The notes under the pieces: model-generated | What the model saw: only the letters and a program-made list of their open reading frames with translations | Database searches by the model: none | What the model was told of the DNA's origin: nothing | Position numbers and translations under genes: made by a program | Shown: positions 19,642-22,115 of the stretch, piece by piece | How positions within the stretch are numbered: position 1 is the stretch's first letter | Layout of the letters: each line of letters starts with the position of its first letter | Assembly: GCA_020056155.1 (NCBI GenBank) | Contig: JAGVII010000243.1 | Location: 1-22,115 of the forward strand | Direction: 5' to 3' | DNA: 22,115 nucleotides | DNA from: Afipia sp. | GTDB taxonomy: Bacteria > Pseudomonadota > Alphaproteobacteria > Rhizobiales > Xanthobacteraceae

Positions 19642-20096
19642 TCGGAGTCAAGTTCTCGGATCCCGAGAAAAGCCCGGAATTCAATCAGGCGATCGGTGAC
19701 TTTGTCTCGGAGCTCATTTTCGGTGAGCCGGGACGTTTCTCAAGCTACTGCTCGCTCGCCGTTTTGGAAGATGGCCACGTTATTGCTGGCGTCCTGTTTC
19801 ACCAATTGCATCCGCGCGAAGGCGTCATGGAAATGAGTGCCGGCGCGATCAACAAGCGATGGCTGACGCGACCGGTGTTGAAGTCGATGTTCGCCGTGCC
19901 ATTCGACATCTTCGGTTGCCAGCTCGTGGTGCTGCGCGTGTCCGAGCACAATAAGCCGATGCTGCGCATCGCGAAGGCCTACGGCTTCAAGGAATACATC
20001 ATCCCGAGATTGCGCGGCCGCGGCGAGGCCGAGCACATCCTGACGCTCGCCGACGATGACTGGCGCACGAACCGTTTCAACAGGGGCAGAAGCTAA
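19638..20096 (+). CDS. GNAT-like acetyltransferase-fold protein, 152 aa
   Basis: The fold of the GNAT family is visible: strand AVLEDGHVIAGVLFHQL (41-57), the helix region WLTRPVLKSMFAVPFDIFGC (75-94), strand VVLRVSEHNKPMLRIAKAYG (97-116) and GFKEYIIPRL with the usual GF after the helix. The Q/R-x-x-G-x-G/A acetyl-CoA loop is not clear, so enzyme activity is doubtful. Similar GNAT-type genes lie in the virion cassettes of many podoviruses, and internal virion protein A of T7 (gp13) has been related to this fold. It starts at GTG 19638, coupled to the gp10-like gene. Likely a virion or ejection-linked protein, possibly a modifying enzyme. Confidence 0.72.
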   Translation: MIGVKFSDPEKSPEFNQAIGDFVSELIFGEPGRFSSYCSLAVLEDGHVIAGVLFHQLHPREGVMEMSAGAINKRWLTRPVLKSMFAVPFDIFGCQLVVLRVSEHNKPMLRIAKAYGFKEYIIPRLRGRGEAEHILTLADDDWRTNRFNRGRS

Positions 20097-21130
20097 TGGC
20101 AAAACCCGATACTCCTGCGCCGCCGGTTGCGCCGGATCCGATGGTCACGGCGCAAGCCCAAGGCCAGATGAACCAGAACACGGCCGTCACGCAGCAACTG
20201 CTGAACATGACCGACCAGGTCACGCCGGACGGCTCGCTCAAATACGATCAGACCGGAAACTCGACGTTCACCGGCGCCGACGGCAAGACCTATACGGTCC
20301 CGAAGTTCACTGCGACGCAGACACTCTCGCCGGCGCAGCAGGCGCTGCTGGATCTGACGAACAAGACCAAGGCCAACATCGGGCAGATCGGCGTCGATCA
20401 GTCGGCCAAGATCGGCGACTTGCTCGGAACCAATTTGAAGCTCGGCAACGAGGCAACCGAAGCGCGCTTGATGGAGCTTGGCTCCGCGCGGCTGGATCCG
20501 CGATTTGCCAAAGATGAGGATGCGCTGCGCACGCGCCTGTCTAACCAGGGCATCCAGCCCGGCTCGGCCGCCTGGAATGCGGAAATGACGCGATTCAGCG
20601 AAGGCAAGAACGACGCCTTTAATCAGCTGCTGCTGACCGGCCGCGGGCAGGCCAACAGCGAGATCATGGCCGAACGCAATTCACCCATAAACGAGATCTC
20701 GGCGTTGATGTCGGGATCCCAAGTCTCCGCGCCGAGCTTCACGAACACGCCGAACGCAAGCGTCGGCGGCGTCGACTACGCCGGCATGGTCAATAACAAC
20801 TTCAATGCGCAGACCTCGCAATACAACACGGCGGTCGGCAACCAGAACGCCGCAATGGGCGGCATGTTCGGCCTCGCCGGCACGCTTGGCAGCGCGGCGA
20901 TGAAATACGGGCCCGGCCTGATGGCGATGTCCGATCGACGGCTGAAATCGAACATCGTCCGCATCGGCACCACTGTGTTCGATCTGCCAACCTACGAATA
21001 CACGATCATGGGCCGGCGCGAGCGCGGCGTCATGGCGGACGAAGTCGAGAAGGTGATGCCGACAGCCGTCGGCAGGCATTGGACCGGTTATCGCATGGTC
21101 GATTACGCGATGTTGTTGGGAGCGGGCTGA
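20096..21130 (+). CDS. Ejection/tail protein with C-terminal S74 chaperone domain, 344 aa
   Basis: Residues 1-270 are Gln/Asn/Ser/Ala-rich with helical stretches (QLLNMTDQVTPDGSLKYDQT, LSPAQQALLDLTNKTKANIG) and a Gly/Ala-rich hydrophobic segment, GMFGLAGTLGSAAMKYGPGL. Residues 279-344 are a compact Peptidase_S74 intramolecular chaperone: SDRRLKSNIVRIG with S279 and K284, GVMADEVEKVMPTAV, and the terminal YRMVDYAMLLG. The Ser-x4-Lys spacing equals the catalytic pair of endosialidase-type domains, which cut themselves off after helping a trimer fold. Most S74 hosts are tail fibres; the upstream part here reads like an internal or ejection protein. Coupled to neighbours by TAATG and TGATG. Confidence 0.75.
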   Translation: MAKPDTPAPPVAPDPMVTAQAQGQMNQNTAVTQQLLNMTDQVTPDGSLKYDQTGNSTFTGADGKTYTVPKFTATQTLSPAQQALLDLTNKTKANIGQIGVDQSAKIGDLLGTNLKLGNEATEARLMELGSARLDPRFAKDEDALRTRLSNQGIQPGSAAWNAEMTRFSEGKNDAFNQLLLTGRGQANSEIMAERNSPINEISALMSGSQVSAPSFTNTPNASVGGVDYAGMVNNNFNAQTSQYNTAVGNQNAAMGGMFGLAGTLGSAAMKYGPGLMAMSDRRLKSNIVRIGTTVFDLPTYEYTIMGRRERGVMADEVEKVMPTAVGRHWTGYRMVDYAMLLGAG

Positions 21131-22115
21131 TGGCAACTGACGCAGCGGCACCGTTTGTCTGGGGCGAGGGCGGCGCGCAGCTAACGCCCTCGCAGATCGC
21201 CGCGCGCCGGCAGGTCGCGGCGGCCATGATGCAGCAGGGCATGGATTACAGTCCGGTGAAATCCGCCTGGCAGGGCGCGGCGCGCGTGGCGCAATCTCTG
21301 CTCGGTACCGCCGACAGCATGTCCGCCGATTCCGCCGAGGAGAAGGGCAAGCGCGAAGCGATCGCGCAGGCGCTCGAGCTCTTCCGCCCGGGCCAGCCTG
21401 GCGCAACGTCGAGCCCGGCGGCTGCACCGACCGGTGATGTCTCGATCGGTCCGGTGGCGACGCCGGCGCCGGATCCGGTGCGGCCCGCATCGGCGGACAC
21501 GTCCATGAAGATCTACGGGCCAAACGAGTCCTCGCCACTGGATCCGCCGGTTGGCGCCGATCGGGATCTCATGATCAGGACCGTTTACGGCGAGGCAGGC
21601 AACGAGCCGACGGCTGGACAGCTCGCGGTCGCAAGCGTTATCCGGAATCGGGCGGTCGACGGCGGCTATGGCGGAGACACCATCCCGGGCGTCACGCTGG
21701 CGAAAAACCAGTTCGAACCCTGGAACGGCGGGGTCGCAAAACAGCGCATGCTGGCGTTGTCGCCGGACGATCCGAAGTACAAGGCGATCGGCGACCAGGT
21801 CGACGCGGCCTATTTCGGGGCGAACGACCCGACCGAAGGCGCCACGCATTTCTTCTCCCCCGGCGGGCAGGCCGCGCTCGGCCGGCGAGATCCGTCCTGG
21901 GCAAAGGGCGATTTTACCGAAATCGGCGGTCACCGGTTCTACAGTCCCGACGATGAGCCGCCGGCGGCGCCCGTCAGGGTGGCGTCCGCGATTCCATTCG
22001 CTCCGGCCGGCACATCGGCGCTCCCGCCGGGAATGCCTACCGGTGGACTCCCTGAAGCCGTCCAGCGGCCTTCCGGGCCGTCGCCCGGAACCGCCACGGT
22101 GGCCCAGGCAATGCA
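21130..22115 (+). CDS. Virion protein with SleB-type cell-wall hydrolase domain (3' end missing)
   Basis: The frame opens at ATG 21130 (TGATG overlap with the S74 gene) and has no stop in the window, giving 328+ codons. After a helical N-terminus (TPSQIAARRQVAAAMMQQGM) and a Pro/Ala linker, residues about 143-272 match the Hydrolase_2/SleB peptidoglycan-hydrolase family: LMIRTVYGEAGNEPTAGQLA with the likely catalytic Glu155, VASVIRNRAVDGG, AKNQFEPWNG, ATHFFSPGGQAALGRRDP and GGHRFYSP. Such domains in virions cut peptidoglycan to let DNA through; in other contexts they act as spore-cortex or lysis enzymes. It belongs to the ejection cassette here. More Pro-rich sequence follows the domain, and further domains are expected beyond the edge. 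Confidence 0.85.
   Translation, partial: MATDAAAPFVWGEGGAQLTPSQIAARRQVAAAMMQQGMDYSPVKSAWQGAARVAQSLLGTADSMSADSAEEKGKREAIAQALELFRPGQPGATSSPAAAPTGDVSIGPVATPAPDPVRPASADTSMKIYGPNESSPLDPPVGADRDLMIRTVYGEAGNEPTAGQLAVASVIRNRAVDGGYGGDTIPGVTLAKNQFEPWNGGVAKQRMLALSPDDPKYKAIGDQVDAAYFGANDPTEGATHFFSPGGQAALGRRDPSWAKGDFTEIGGHRFYSPDDEPPAAPVRVASAIPFAPAGTSALPPGMPTGGLPEAVQRPSGPSPGTATVAQAM

Noticed and set aside
1..22115. CRISPR array, tRNA or rRNA genes
   Set aside because: No regularly spaced repeats, no cloverleaf-like sequence and no rRNA motifs were seen in either strand.

Overview
The window looks like a large part of a temperate, short-tailed (podovirus-type) phage or prophage of an alphaproteobacterium, most likely a Rhizobiales host such as Bradyrhizobium or a relative. 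Reasons: high GC throughout; alphaproteobacterial family signatures (a GapR/DUF2312 protein and a SciP/DUF1153-like domain); an integrase and a repressor/Cro-like pair; and a P22-like head-neck gene order (small terminase, large terminase, long portal, scaffold, coat, decoration, adaptor, gp10-like protein) with no tape-measure or sheath gene. The host assignment rests on protein style and is inference.

Layout. 1-560: leftward early genes (a partial ORF and an HNH-like protein). 600-1609: control region with a C2-type repressor-like gene (minus) and a Cro/YdaS-like gene (plus), plus three copies of a 17-bp palindrome. Two copies, 30 bp apart, cover overlapping divergent promoters. The third lies between the two regulator genes. 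1692-6756: rightward early operon with a small membrane protein, an MT-A70 adenine methyltransferase with a SciP-like N-terminal domain, a replication initiator carrying a candidate lambda-type origin inside its gene, a GapR homologue, a ribbon-helix-helix protein, a NusG/RfaH-like protein and several small unknowns. 6757-7137: regulatory stretch with a 32-bp palindromic element between exact 8-bp direct repeats, T-rich repeats and a 46-aa zinc-ribbon mini-gene. 7138-8064: tyrosine integrase. 8061-8532: two leftward small genes. 8555-8628: a second copy of the palindromic element and a weak terminator. 8688 to the right end: a tightly packed late operon from the terminase genes to a virion protein with a SleB-type cell-wall hydrolase domain that runs off the window.

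How it fits together. The repressor probably acts at the three palindromes to shut both early directions. When it is lifted, the early operon would express the initiator, which recruits host replication machinery (no polymerase or helicase is encoded here), together with factors resembling host chromatin, cell-cycle and transcription-elongation proteins. The late operon packages DNA, builds head and neck, and makes ejection proteins. Lysis genes and a receptor-binding tailspike are not seen and may lie beyond the right edge.

The points most worth a second look are the in-gene origin, the SciP-like/MT-A70 fusion beside GapR and NusG homologues, the symmetric operator-promoter arrangement, and the mobile-looking 32-bp palindrome.
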